A stretch of DNA of 64,000 nt, taken from the NCBI GenBank assembly GCA_014904845.1, contig MU119288.1, forward strand, positions 24,618 to 88,617, given 5' to 3'. The translations under genes and the position numbers were made by a program. Of the stretch, positions 1 through 12,289 are shown piece by piece. The stretch comes from Acephala macrosclerotiorum (lineage: Eukaryota > Ascomycota > Leotiomycetes > Helotiales > Mollisiaceae). Position 1 is the first letter of the stretch; each line of letters starts with the position of its first letter. The notes under the pieces are model-generated. The model saw only the letters and a program-made list of their open reading frames with translations. It searched no databases and was not told the origin of the DNA.

Positions 1-174
1 CAGGAACTATTCTTGTTGGGATTGTCCGTTTTTTTATTTGGACTTACAGCGATTGCTCGGCCACCCGGCTTCTGTATGTTTAGAATTCTTAAATACTTTG
101 AGAACATCTCTAGAGCAGCTCAAATTACTACTCGGGCAGGATTGTAAGAACTTTTTCATTCACCGCCAGATAAC

Positions 175-1811
175 ATGTCGGAATCAAGCAAAGACGTTGC
201 GGCAAGTGTTCATTCGCTCTCAGAAGCCTCTCTGGCAGTAAAATCTACTGCGGAGAAGAAGCTCGTGCGAAAATTAGATCTGGTCTCGATGCCCCCTTTG
301 AGTAATTTCAATCTCATGCATATCATTCCGGAATGCCCTCTAACTTCTAGGCAGTGCTCGCATACTTTACTCACACACTTGATCGGGCTTGATCGGGCAA
401 ACCTTGGAAATGCTAAGACTGGGGGCTGGAGGCTGATCTTGGTCTCGTTGGGAATCAGTTCTCGTTACTTCTGATTCTTTTCTATATACCGTATGGGTTG
501 TTCAACATTCCTGCGACCATGTCAGCGAAGAAATTCAATCCTGCAGTTGTGATGCCACCAGTTGTGATGCCACTTGTCGTGGGGATGTAGGGTACATTGG
601 CAATGGCTTCCGCAGCAGCAACGAACTTCGGCGGAATACTAGCTTGTCGCATCTTGACGGGAGCAGTCGAGGCGGGATTCCTTCCTTGTGTGATGTTCTA
701 TTGCTCTCTGTTCTATACTAGGAAGGAATTGGCATTGAGGATATCGGCGTTTGGTATGATGGGCTTCGTTGCTGGTGCTGTTAGTGGAATCATGGCATAC
801 AGTGTTTTCCAGTGGCACAAGGAACTGAAGGTAAGGAGTCACTATGAATTTGCCAGAATTACGTCCTGACAGTACTAGGGTTGGTAATACCTATTTTTGA
901 TCGAAGGAGCGCTGACTGTCGGGATCTCCATTTTTCAACTTTTTCTGGCTCCCACGCAGCGTACCAACTTCTCGCTGGTTTACCGAGGGCGAAGTAAAAT
1001 TATCAGTCACGACTCGACCAAGATACTTCTCACGAAAAAGGATTTATCTGGGCAGATGCAGTCAAAGAATTCAAAGACTGGAAAATGTGGACTTTTGGAT
1101 TCATGGCTCTTATGTATGGCATCGGTAGCAACAGCAGCTCCAACTTCTTGCCAGTAAGTCAATCCTTCGTGATTCTGCAATTTTCCGGACACTGATTATA
1201 GTCCCAGACCATGGCGAAACGCCTTACAGTCGACACCGCAAAAGCGAACCTTTACACAGTTAGTCCTAATCTAACTGCAGCCTTCATTCAATTGACAACT
1301 TCCTGGCTTTCCGACTACTTTCAACAACGTGCCACTTTCTCCGCAGGTGCTCTTGTCTCCCTCATCAAATTCATATTGTTAGGAACACTTGATCTCGTTC
1401 ACCACGTGAAGGTTGAATACTTCATCACAGTATGTCTCCCGACCCGCATTTTTTATGTTCAAGCTAACTTATGAAGTATCTCATCACATTCGGAACATTC
1501 ACGCCCGGGATCTTAGTTCCCGCATGGGTCGCATCCACACCCACACGACGGCAGGTCGAGTAACAACTCTCGGGCTACTTTTTATGGGGCAGAATTTGGC
1601 TGGTATCATCTCTTCGGCAGTTTTCAGAGCTCAAGATGCACTGATCTACAAACTTGCTCTAATTACGGTAGCGGTTACTCAAGGAGTCTTCATTGCGTTT
1701 TGTCTGCTTCAAAGACAGTACTATGCGAGGATCAACAAGAAGCTTGACAATGGCGAGATTGGGCAGGTTACTGGTATGGAGCTCAATCCAGGGTTTAGAT
1801 ATGCTCTTTGA
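175..1811 (+). pseudogene. Decayed MFS permease, Dal5/allantoate type
   Basis: Pieces of an anion:cation symporter of the Dal5 (allantoate/nicotinate permease) MFS family lie in order on the + strand. The N-terminal piece has KLVRKLDL followed by a degraded LDRANLGNAK (about 175-470). A TM4-6 piece contains CRILTGAVEAGFLPC (597-830). The loop and TM7 piece reads GFMALMYGIG (about 1025-1150). TM8-9 follow (1211-1430), then a C-terminal piece with LLFMGQNLAGI and tail RQYYARINKKLDNGE (about 1550-1811). Some joins could be introns. However, the reading frame changes inside exons at about 940-1020 and again at about 1545-1560, and a stop lies in the loop frame (LPRAK then TAA). No single splice model restores one frame. 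Such permeases import ureides, vitamins or small organic anions across the plasma membrane, but the substrate here cannot be told. Confidence 0.75.
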
Positions 1812-2548
1812 AGCGAAATGCGATGTTGGAGTCACTCTTGAAATGGTCTCGCCATCCCTGGAATAACCTATCTGTCACTCCTAGTTGATTGATGTCTCGG
1901 CTCAGCTCGGCGATAGAGATTGCCGGTTGATAAATGAAGTTTACGTCGTCTTTCAACGACTAGGCTTTCTCAATAATCGAATGAAATGTACAGTACACTT
2001 GGCGGGTACCTGATTTCTGAAAACGTCTTGCTTGACTTCGAAAGTTCCATTGATTCGGAAATCGGTGCATAAGCGGGTATGAGCCATCTCCCAGAAAGCG
2101 AATTTGCGGACCCTCTCGTAGAGTTTAAACCGGAGTTGAGCATAATAATACTATTGCGTAAGGTTAATAAGGGGAACGTAAAGATGCACGCCTCGCCTCG
2201 CCTCGAACCAGAGGTTCCAACTCAAGCATTAAACCATGTTAGCCAATCTAGCTGCACTATCAATATCTAGGTGCATATCCCTATTCTTAGTCGCAAAGCC
2301 TTGCCGTAATCCGACTCTAGAACTTGAAAGATTGCGAAATGTTTCTTTCACATGTCGTGATTCGGTTTCGAACCCCGCTCTGTAGGTACAATTATTTCTC
2401 TACTATAGTTCGAGCACATCGGTGTGGCTCTACATCGACCACGAGTTGCGCCTTCATTTTTCATGCTTTCTTATTCTCAAGTATATCCTATTCAGGTTGA
2501 TAATTTTCAGTCCTCACCTTCGTCCTTCAGTCCAAGCCAGTTCGAGCA
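1812..2548. other. Intergenic, no gene seen
   Basis: Spacer between the decayed permease and the decayed P450. No ORF here resembles a known protein. A T-arm-like string near 2368-2385 was checked as a tRNA, but its stem does not pair. Confidence 0.5.
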
Positions 2549-4269
2549 ATGGCGATTCATCTGGAAGAGCGTTATATGTTCCTCTTGCCCCTCGCGGCCT
2601 CGATCATCCCCAGTGTTGTTTACTTCCTGTCAAATGAACTTGTGCGATACAGAGCTCGTATCGAAGGTCTCAAAGGGCCCCGTGGTCTTCCTGTTGTAGG
2701 AAAGTTGTATGAAGTATTTCGACCTCCATATCATTCCAGAAAGTCCTCATGCTAAGGGTTCTTTCAGCTCCATAGTATCTCAGCCTCGGAACAATATCGC
2801 ATCTGGACTGAGAAGTATGGTCCTGTCTTCCAAGTTCAGCTTGGCAATGTCGCAGTCGTGATTGTCAACTCTGCCGCAGCGGCGAAGAATCTCTTCTCGA
2901 CTCAAACCTCAGCCTTGAACTCTAGGCCTGTGTTCCACATCTTTCACAAGGTATATTCTAAAACATTTTTCAGAATATAATCAGATATCGACTGAATAAA
3001 CCTAGGTTGTGAGCAAGAATTTGCTGAGTATAGGTACCTCGCCTTGGGATGATAGCTGTCAGCAAAGAAGGAAGGCAGCTGCGACCGCATTGAATCGATC
3101 AAAGACAGAGGGTTACTTGCCTGTGAGAATCTTTGGTATTCACAATTTCAGAAAGTCACTGAAATATGAAGATTCTCGATCTCGAAGTCACAGAATTCAT
3201 CCGCGACCTTTACGAAGAAGGCAAAGGCGGGTCGCTCGCCATTGATCCCACAGAAATTACCCACCGCTTGTCTTTGAACCTGGGTCTTACTCTCAATTAT
3301 GGCTTCCGGTAAGTTCACAAATTCTTTCGAGTCCAAATGGCGACTAACCCACTTCATCCCAGAGCGGATTCGACAAAAGCTCTTCAGAACTCACCTCTTC
3401 TCCAGGAGGTTATCCACATCGAAACAGAGATCGGAAAACTGCGGTCGGTAGGCATGAATTACAGCAACTATGTTCCCGCTCTACGTATCCTGGATATTAT
3501 CAAAAAAACTCTTCGCATCAGTCCCGGCCCCGTGTATAGCAGGGATATTGGAAGGAGGAGATTGCGGTACGTTTCTCCATTTTAAGGAAGCGAATGATAA
3601 TAGTGCTAATGCTGAGACAATAGATACAACAAAGTGCTTTTGGATGAACTCAAACAAAGAATCGAAGAAGGAACAGACAATCCTTGCATTCAAGGCGGGG
3701 TTTTGAAAGATCCCGAAGCAAGCAACTTGACAGAGGAAGAACTTATCAGCATCAGCTTGAGCATGATGGCTGTACGTCTCTGAATCCCCTCTCCATTATC
3801 GTATATACTGAACTTCCCAAGGGCGCGGAAACCACAACATCGACAATAGGGTGGGGAATCCTCCTCCTCGCCCATCGTTCCGACATTCAAACGCTCGCTT
3901 ACAACTCCATCCTTAAGTCTGGCATCGACCCTTCCAATGGTCCTGCAACCGTGACTCCATTCCATTCCCAAATCTGAATACTTTTTTTGCCTGAGATGGC
4001 TGGTACCAAACGCGCCGAGCCATTACACTTTTGGATATGGTGGGAGGATGCGCGTTGCGAGTCATGTTGCAAATCAAGGATTGTATATGGCGTTTCTGCA
4101 TCTGATTGCCACGTATGAATTGTTGCTCGGGGGTGAGACTGATCTGGATGTAATTGATCCATTGGAGGGGATCGAGGATGTGCACGCGACAAGAGCGGGG
4201 CCGAAGGGTGTGAAGGTGATGTTTGTGCCGAGACAGGAGAAGGGGGGATTGGAGAAGCCTGGCGCATGA
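2549..4269 (+). pseudogene. Decayed cytochrome P450, phenylacetate-hydroxylase-like
   Basis: The N-terminus has a membrane anchor and the proline-rich hinge GPRGLPVVG (about 2660-2700). An intron of about 60 bp follows, then KYGPVFQVQLGN and the PVFHIFHKV / GTSPWDDSCQQRRKAAATALN stretches typical of fungal phenylacetate 2-hydroxylase-type P450s. The I-helix reads MMA|GAETTTSTIGWG across an intron at about 3772-3820. After GILLLAHRSDIQ (about 3890) the conserved text stops. The whole K-helix (ExxR) and PERF region is missing, and the heme-binding stretch begins at about 4021. There the frame reads HYTFGYGGRMRVASHVAN (4021-4074): two residues are lost and the position of the thiolate cysteine is CGC (Arg, 4051-4053). 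The tail GIEDVHATRAGPKGVKV is typical of the family. Without ExxR and Cys it cannot be an active monooxygenase. Confidence 0.85.
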
Positions 4270-4364
4270 AAAAGAGAAATGATACAGGGACTTTAGTTGA
4301 ATCGCCGAAGTGAAGAATGGAGGCTAGATCACCACCTATCGGGGTGCTATTTTCACAGATGTTG

Positions 4365-6377
4365 TTAGTTAAATGAAGACATGCTTCCTCTTGCTTGATC
4401 TCTTCTTACCATCTGTTGGTCTCTCTGGAAGAGTTTAACTCTCTCTGAGCTGTAGAACTTAGATGCCTCCAATGCCTTCCAATCTTTATCAAGAGTTGGC
4501 CAATACAGCTTGTTGATGACCACCAAAACCTTGACATAGAATCCTTTTGTTTGGGCGACAACCTTCAATAGTGACATTAAGAAAGTGACTTTCCGCACGC
4601 TTTCCTCTCTGCATCTGTCAATCCTGTCGAGCACGATGTAAATGCGCTTTGCGTTTCTGGGAAGCCGCAGAACGTGAACCATGACATCCACGAGGACATC
4701 CAAATCCAGCATTCGGATGTCTTTTCCCTCAAGTTGAGCAGATAGCGATGGGTAGGATTCGTCTTGGAGGATTTGCGGTTCCTTTTGAAGGAATTGGTAG
4801 AGAATGCTGGCCAGTATCTCCTGGGGCAGGACATCTTTTGCTTGCCACGATGATTCTTGGCATAAATAATGCACAACCGACTCTCCGCTACCCCTCAGAT
4901 CATTCGCGAGACCCATCACGGCAGGAGATAGCCATGACAGGTCATCTCGTTCCAGCGTGCTAGGTTCATTACGGCCAGCAAGGATGAGCAGCTGTGAGAT
5001 GTTGCTTTGAGACCAAACTTTCATTTCTTCGAATGAGGATAACAGTTCTTCAGTGGAAAGCTGTTCCACCCGCTCATCTGTGGCGAAGTTCTGAAGGATG
5101 CTTCCGTAGTTCGTGAGCGATGCCTTGAGATCCCGTTCTTGGGAAGGAGACTGCGCTAGGTAGCTTCTGAATTTGATCAACCGCTCATGCGAGGCATCCG
5201 CAATTAGTTCTGCAACAAGAAGGATATTGAGTTAGCGGTAAGCTCTTTCGCAAAAACTTGAAAGTCAGGACCTACTGTCTAGCTGTCTTTTCTGGTCTGT
5301 GTGGGACAAAAATTAGCTTGGGCGAATCTCAAGCTGAGAGTAACCAACCTTCAGCAAGCTTCTTCAGCTTGTCGACATTGACACTCAGCAGCAACTCGCA
5401 TTGGTTCTTCACAGCAAGAAGGTCTTTCTTGAAGTTTGAATTCGGAGCATAGAACCCCTGCTTGCCACTTAAGGATCTCCCCCATCTCTCTGGGCTGCTA
5501 TTAGATGACTAAAACTTGACAAATGTTTTCAGAAGTGCTTACTGATCCCATGGTTGGCGATGTAGTATTTGGCAGTCTCTCTTGAGAAGTAAATGACGCC
5601 TTTGTAAACAGCAGCTATCTTTCTTCCCAAGACAGCATTCCGATAGATCTGTTCGTACACGATCATACTGGGTAAGTATTCCTTGATATCCTCAAGCGTG
5701 TCCGTCAGTTCATCCTCAACCTTTTGTTTCACTGCCACCACCTAGAGTATATTAGCATTATTTAGAGCAAGTGGGCGAATTCAAGGGGACCCACCGTAAA
5801 CAAAATGTTCAAAGTCTCATATGCCATGCCAACAAGGCCAGGGTCAGCTGACCCAGCGATATCAACAACACCCTTGAAAGCGTGCAGCCATGAAAGAAAT
5901 GTGACTGCAAATTTTTGGACTCCATGTCCAAGTCTCCTGATACCATGAGCTCGTTTCTGAGAAAGGTCAGAGCGAGCTCGTACAGCTGTTCCGAGTGCGT
6001 TGATGGTCGAGAAGGGCTCCACGAAGTTGTACGCTTCCTCGAATGATGCAGAACTTGACAGAGCTTCCTGAATTGTTGGCAGTCCTTTCGATTGCTCCCC
6101 TTTCTTGTCGCCTTTTGTTTCGTTAATGTTGGCGAGAATCCAAGTACGGAACTCATCTCGACCGCTTTGGACTTCTTCTAGGTTTTGCCTGATGTTGATT
6201 CGTATTAGCAATGTGTAGAGATTGATTCGACGCCCTTCGTAGGCATAATGTTTGATCACACGTGAGAAAGTTCATAGTGACGTACTTTGAGCTCTTGGTT
6301 GGGAACCATTCTCCCGTTTCATCTAGAACGCTGTCCCCATTCGTCCTCTTCTGCAAACCACGATACTCCGACATCAT
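4365..6377 (-). CDS. STAND-like protein with N-terminal DUF7708 region
   Basis: I model six exons on the minus strand: 6377-6286, 6188-5795, 5741-5543, 5489-5349, 5296-5276 (a 21-nt microexon) and 5209-4365. They sum to 564 codons. The first half carries the alpha-helical region (FLSWLHAFKGVVDIAGSADP, YEQIYRNAVLGRKIAAVY) found at the N-terminus of many fungal NACHT/STAND-like proteins and classified as DUF7708. A basic linker (KLKKLAE) follows, then an NTPase-like part with VVHYLCQESSW, ILASILYQFLQ and a Walker-B-like KRIYIVLDRIDRCR. No Walker A P-loop is visible, and the protein ends shortly after the NTPase-like part without WD40, TPR or ankyrin repeats. It may be a truncated or adaptor form. 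Families of this type act in the cytoplasm in recognition and incompatibility responses; that role is inferred. An upstream start cannot be excluded. Confidence 0.7.
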
Positions 6378-6944
6378 CGTTCCTTTTCCATCCAGAACAG
6401 AACGCCCATCGTGGAATGAAGTTCGGTTCTTCAGCCTGCACTAGGACGGGACAATCCAGACTTTTGTTCTCACGGACGGATAATGGTTCCGATTCCAGAA
6501 TAATTTTCGCCCCCAATGCTGACTGCACAAGCATGCTGAAAGACGTAAAGGATCATCCAATCCTCGTTTATCATTGGCTGTCGAGTACGATCAGGCGAAT
6601 GAACATGGATCTATGCGAGGTTGGCGGCTTTTGCAACTTTGTCCCCACCCGGCGAGCGTAGCGAAGAGGTAGATCGATAGTCGCCATCTGTTCATGAAGC
6701 TGAAGCCATTTTATTCAAACCCAAGCCTCGAACAAGCCATCGGCAAGATCCGGCCTCTCAAAATTCGAGATTGAGCAGTGAGGGTTGCATCCTTTGATGT
6801 GACCAGGATGTTGAAGCGGGGCTGTGTATGGGGGCCAAAAGTCCAGGGAACGCAATTCTGCAAGCGTCAGCAGCGCATCAGATAAATATATCGATAGGAC
6901 CAGAGCCTCGCCCGTCAACTTCTTTTTGACATTGAGATTCAATC

Positions 6945-9866
6945 ATGGCGGAAAGCACCACCGTCCCAGCCCCTGCCGTGGAAGCCACTGCGCCAGCGGT
7001 GAATGGAGGTCCACCACCAGGTAGCCCCCCCGCGCCATTCTCCCCCATCTCTCCCCAAGGACTTCCTCCTCTGCAACCAGGAATGCCCATGGGGCCTCCA
7101 CCAGGACTTCCACCTGGATTCATTCCTGTCGCATTTCCACAGGAATTGAATTACCTTCGAGAACAGCACCGAAAGTATACAGAGCTTCTGGAGAGAAGGA
7201 ATCGAGAGCTTGAAGCGCGTGTAGCCAATGGCGGTAGAAGGATAGGTCGGAAGGTAAGCTCTCCCTCGTAGATGGTCGTGAAGAAATATACTAATATCTG
7301 CAAAGAGATCCGGATCTCGATCTGGGTCCGACAGTGGCAGCGATCGAAGTGTTTCTCGGTCCTCAGTAAGTACTAACATTCCACATCACATCCTCACCGT
7401 CACAGCTTATTCATCGCTGGAAGTCCATGGTTGACTATTTTTAGGCCAAAGACAAGAAGGATGAAACATCTAACAAAGACGGCAAGCCTCCCCAATACAG
7501 GATAACGTATTGGGAGGAAGTAGGTGATGGTCGATGGGACGACGTACCAGAAGAGGACGTCGACAAGAACGAAAAGAAGACGAAGAAAAAGACAGCGAAA
7601 GTCGAATACGCCTTCACCTATCGAAAGTTCCGAGGAAAGGATGCCGATCCTCCGGAAGTCGTGTTTGGTCCCAGGATGTGCTCTCTATTCCGCAGGCTGC
7701 TTCCCCACTTCCCAGAGCATGACTTAGACATCGAAGATCCCATATTCGTCTCTCCGTATCCTATGTTGATCTATAATTGGGATCTTCTGGAGAAAGAAGC
7801 AAACAAAGAGACCGAAGACGTCGAAGAGAAACAAGACCTCGAGAATCTGAAAGTGATGATGCAGATTATGTCGACGAACTCTGGAGACCCAAAGTTGGAT
7901 ACATATTTCCGCAGTCGAAGCGCAAATTTGAAGAATGGCAAGATCACGTACGAGACTGTATGGACGCTTTTCCCACCAGGTGAGATGGTCATATCCAGGC
8001 CGTTCCTCGAAAAAGATCAGCTTTTCATCGTCCAAGATTGCCTCCGTTACGGCTGGCCGTTGATGGAAAGCAATCGTCGACGAAAACCAGCTCCGTGGAC
8101 CGTCATTTGTTGGTCCTATGATTGGGACGGCGCATACTTCGATCGAAAGCCTTTCGAGTTCCACAGTACGTGAAATTCTGCCCTTTGATTGAGGAGATAT
8201 TCAGAGCCGAGCTCTTCGCGAGCTGCAAACTCGACTCCTAGATTATACTTGAAATGCCATACTGATCTATCTATAGTCGAGTATTTCTCAGGCACACGCT
8301 TCATTAACTCATTGAACATCTATCCAGTGAACTTTTATCGTGAGCCTGGGACCGACGCGACCTGGGAAGTGAGCTTAAAGCCTACATTGATTGAGAGAGG
8401 GAAGAGGTTTAGAGAAATTTGCGTTGCTCCCAAAGGTTCGCGGATGTTCGATTACAATGGCTTAGCGCTCTCTCGTGGGAGGGGTATTTCGGCGCAGGCT
8501 ACGCCAGGTGAGGAGTCGCCCATTCCTGGAGGTTATGGTGCGGACGGATTGAGTGGAGATTATTGGGACGAGTTCTCTTCAGAACCTCCAGTGTTCAAAA
8601 CACCATCGACCAAAAAGACCCAGGTACGATCCACTCGTCAATTTCAAAAATTTAACCACTGACTGTTGTTGTTTTAGGTGAAAGGGACTGTCATGGTAGA
8701 TTTCGAGGCCTACGTTCAGCACGCCTCAATCAACGTTCCGCTAGGATCATTGGAACCATCCATTCGCGAGAGCGAATGCGGATGCTCAACGTGCCAGAAG
8801 AACGACATCCTACGTAAAACTCTCAAATTTGATTATGACAAGGTCAAGGCTTCGGTGCCGCTCGATAAGTGGGAAGAAGACCAACTTCTGATCTGCCCTC
8901 CACGTGTCATGGGCTACGCGATGCGTCCCGGACAGTGGGCGCAGTTGCAGGTTGAGGAGGTGAAGACTGCAGTGATCAATCCCGAAGCAGATGCTTTCGA
9001 TCACAAGCTTTCGTTGAATGAGAAGACCAAGAAGCTCATCAAGGACTTAGTTGTCAATCATGAGAAAGGCAAGAAACGTGATGGAAAAGGACTTGATGAT
9101 CTCGTTGAAGACAAGGGCAAGGGATTGGTGTTATTATTCCACGGTATGTTAATGCCCCCAAGCTAAACGAGATCAAGAAGTGATGAAATTTCCAGGTCCT
9201 CCAGGCGTAGGAAAGACGCTCACAGCCGAAAGCGTCGCAAAGTCAACAGGAAAGCCACTATTCTCGATTGGTGTCTCTGATATCGGTGTCAATTCACGAA
9301 CAGCCGAGAAGAACCTACGAAGGTTCTTCAACCTTGCGACTGATTGGGAGGCAGTCATGCTCATCGACGAAGCAGACGTCTTCCTCAACAGCCGTGGTCA
9401 AGGAGAGACCAACCTGGAAAAGAACGCACTCGTCTCTGTCCTGCTTCGCGTTCTGGAATACTATGAAGGTATCCTCATCCTCACAACGAATCGAATCAAC
9501 TCTTTCGACGTGGCAGTACAATCCAGAGTTCACCTCGCTGTCAAATACCAGAATTTCGACGAGACCCAAATTTCTGAGATCTACTCTATCTTTCTCAAGC
9601 AGGTCAAAGACGACGACAATATTGAGGACTGGGGTGAGATACGAGGCTGGATCAAGATCGAGAGTCGAAGCTCGAAGTTTAATGGTCGTCAGATTCGAAA
9701 CATTGTTTCTGCTGCTTTGGGTCTGGCTCGAGCTGAGCGCAAAAAGCTGAACTCGCAGCATCTGGATACCATTGTACGGAAGACCGGAGAGTTCCACGAA
9801 GAGCTCGCGGAGCAACGCAAGGCGTACGAGATGAAACAGTTGGCAAGAGGATACGGTGAAAGGTAA
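6945..9866 (+). CDS. AAA+ ATPase with N-terminal DUF7025-type region
   Basis: Six exons (6945-7253, 7306-7365, 7445-8165, 8277-8623, 8678-9143, 9196-9866) give an 857-residue protein with no broken frame. The N-terminus is Pro-rich, followed by a coiled-coil stretch and an RS-like segment encoded by the tiny second exon. The middle region (ITYWEEVGDGRWDD, WTVICWSYDWDGAYFDRK, FREICVAPKGSRMFDYNGLA) is the large domain that precedes the ATPase in this fungal family. The AAA module has Walker A GPPGVGKT (about residues 635-642), Walker B VMLIDEAD (about 688-695), sensor-1 ILTTNR, and SRVHLAVKY where arginine-finger-type SR lies. A lid helix follows (FNGRQIRNIVSAALGLAR). The family is abundant in filamentous fungi, usually annotated only as ATPase, and its substrate is unknown. 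The catalytic motifs look intact. Confidence 0.93.
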
Positions 9867-10260
9867 ACATATGGAGTGGGATGTTGCATGGCTTGTAAGC
9901 GAATGTACGAAGACTTGGACAGAAAATTATACATGAAGTCGCTTGATTTATGATTGAAACTAGACCATGCAGAAATCGGACTAAGAATATCTCCAAACAA
10001 ACTCCGCCCATAAATAAATGCCGGCGACGGCAATCATGGATGCTAAGAGGCATCGTCCCAAAAGAGAAACACCCGTAAGCTCGAAATGACCAATTCCTCT
10101 CGCCTGCAAGAGTCGATGCCTTCAAGCTCGTCATCAAGACCTTGAAAATCCTGCGCCATTTCACTTCCTAACAAGATCGCTAACCTGGATGATTGTTAAC
10201 CTTGATCTGAAATGTTAGACTCTGGAACTTACAGGCAATGAGGAATCGATCAGTTGGCTT

Positions 10261-10945
10261 TCAGGGCTCTTCAAGATCGGTGGCAGGAGTGGCAACCGCA
10301 GGTGGGGGTAGAGCAGGAGAGATTCGAACCATGGCCACACTGTTGTTGGCAGTCTTGACATCCGCGGGGCCGGTGGGCGGACGGTTGAATTTCGACAAAA
10401 CACTTTCCGGAGGAGGGGTTCTTGATCCACCGGAAGGGAGAGGAGAGTCATCTGATATATCACTCCCACTCTCATAACAGGAGTCGTTGCCATCCGAGAA
10501 GTCCCCGATTTTCTCTAGGAAATGACCATCATTGTAACCTAGAGCTTGTTCGAGGAGTCCGCGGCCTGCATCTTGAACTTCAGTCCTATCTCCATTGGCT
10601 TGACCATGATTGAATGCAGGAGAGGAGTCGATGCCCAGATCTTGGATGGAGCGCGATCCACCTTGACGAAGGCGGCTTGTTGGTGTAAAACGATGGATCT
10701 CGGTGAGCGAAAGCTGACGTCTAGCCGGAAGCCTATGATAGGAGCCTTGGTCAAGTCGATAATCAAGTGCACTTTCTGTATCATCAAAGTTCTGGAATCC
10801 ACCGAAAGGGAGGGCAAAGGTATGATCCACGCGAACCTTGGTGGCCTTGCCCAAGCATTTTCCGCCTTCAAGCCAGTATCGCGCTCGTCCATTGGCGTTA
10901 GCCTCGAGTTGCAGCTTTGAGTTGAAGTTGAGTCCAAGGGGACTG
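10261..10945 (-). CDS. Unrecognised protein, open exon without clear start
   Basis: A minus-strand frame stays open for about 245 codons (about 11005-10261) and contains no ATG. A possible exon start follows an acceptor-like TTACAG at about 10946. The readable product includes LQLEANANGRARYWLEGGK, KVRVDHTFALPFGGFQNFDD, a middle part rich in Ser/Arg/Gln and an acidic-Ser stretch (DGNDSCYESGSDISDDS), and ends PPPAVATPATDLEEP. I do not recognise a family. Composition and length suggest a real, mostly disordered protein, with its 5' exon(s) upstream towards 11.1 kb unresolved. A competing frame with an ATG (10937-10539) is less protein-like. The opposite-strand ORF in the same place looks like a shadow. 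Confidence 0.4.
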
Positions 10946-12289
10946 TAACGTTTCTTGTCGTTACTTATTTCCCCAGAAGTGCACTGTCGATGTCAGTTCC
11001 AGTATTTCCTGAAGGTTCAGCTCCTTGTACAAAATGAGCATCTGCTTGAGCATCAGTTGTCCCAGGCTTCACTATACCACGACGATGACTGGGTGAAGGT
11101 ATGCTCTATGCTCCAGCTAGATAGGGGTAGGACAGCAAATACAGAAACATTCCCCCAGGCGAGCCTTCCACGGCGGTAAATGTATCATGCATCCGACCCC
11201 GGGTGTGTTGAGCAGTAAAGGAGGCTTGGTTGCAGAAACAGTATCTATAAATGAAACAGAGCGTAGCTCGCGCGATTGAAAACTGCAATGAAAAGTTCGA
11301 GAAGAAAGGGGAATAGGTACTGCTGTGAGAGCACCTTCTACCCGCGAACTCACTTATAACCTCATGGAGACAGTCTAAGAAGTCGAAGTCACACTACAAC
11401 AAGATATGCACCCAACACAGGGTATTCTTAGTCTCCGATTTTCCCATTCTTCCAAACTTCGACGTGAACATACTGTCAAAGACACCGCTGGAAATTCTGT
11501 GAGAGCGTTCACTCCACCTTCGAGCCATGATTGATAGTAAAGAAGATTCAGAATCCCGGGCAACGCTCGAGCCTCGTAGTGTTCTCATCCTCAAATCATG
11601 CACCTTTGTTACATCAATCTCGGCCACAACCCTCCCTGAGAAGCAGCTCAGATAACGCGATCATATCTTTTTTAAAAAAAGAAAAGAAAAAAAAGTGAAA
11701 CAACAAATCGATGCTCTGAAAGGAGCTGGACGAACTCGAAGAGTACGGAGTACATCTAACACCTCACCCTAGCTGGTGGCTCAACATCCGGCCGATGGAC
11801 TTGGAGGAACAGGACACAGGTTCAGCCAACTGCTCGCCTTAGGCCAACTTTAGGCAATCAATGAATTAAGAATTCGACATGGCAGATATGAAAGAAGATA
11901 GAGAATCCCCTGGGCTGGAAAGAGAAAGAAGCAGGAAGAGAAAACCTTGAAGAGATCGACAATAGAGGCACTATATCGCGGCCGAGAGAAAGTGCTTCCC
12001 CAGAAGCCACTTGCACCACGGGAGTGACGAATGAGGCGATACCCGTGAGCCCCGACCTCTATTACCAAGCATATCCGACGAAGCTGTCAGTCGTCCATGA
12101 GCCAATAGGGACGCGTGTTTCAAAGGCAGTTACTCCGAGATCATGAACTTCTGCCGTGTGTCGACGCCGTATAAAGGTTTGCTGTCGCCTATGTTGAGAA
12201 GCCCCTCTTCAACACAAAGCTTCGACTTCTCGCTCTTCAGTTTATTCACTAATCTGTTGCTCTTCTGAAAACTTTCTCCATGTCTCCAT
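10946..12289. other. Intergenic, no supported gene
   Basis: Apart from possible 5' exons of the minus-strand hypothetical gene, nothing coding is recognisable. An A/T tract (about 11668-11697) contains runs of T and A. The stretch 12160-12260 has a TATA-like CGTATAAAGG (about 12168) and pyrimidine-rich DNA, and may be the old promoter of the SDR remnant that follows. Confidence 0.4.

Noticed and set aside
2355..2395. tRNA-like GGTTTCGAACCCC string
   Set aside because: The flanking bases do not form a 5-bp T-stem, and no A-box or acceptor stem is found upstream.
9315..9815. Long minus-strand ORF of 166 codons
   Set aside because: It is the shadow of the AAA+ ATPase exon on the opposite strand.
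10300..10335. tRNA B-box-like GGTTCGAATC on the minus strand
   Set aside because: It falls inside the open frame of the minus-strand hypothetical protein and the arms do not pair.
11668..11697. A/T tract as a transposon tail
   Set aside because: The tract is short and mixed, and no element or target duplication is seen around it.
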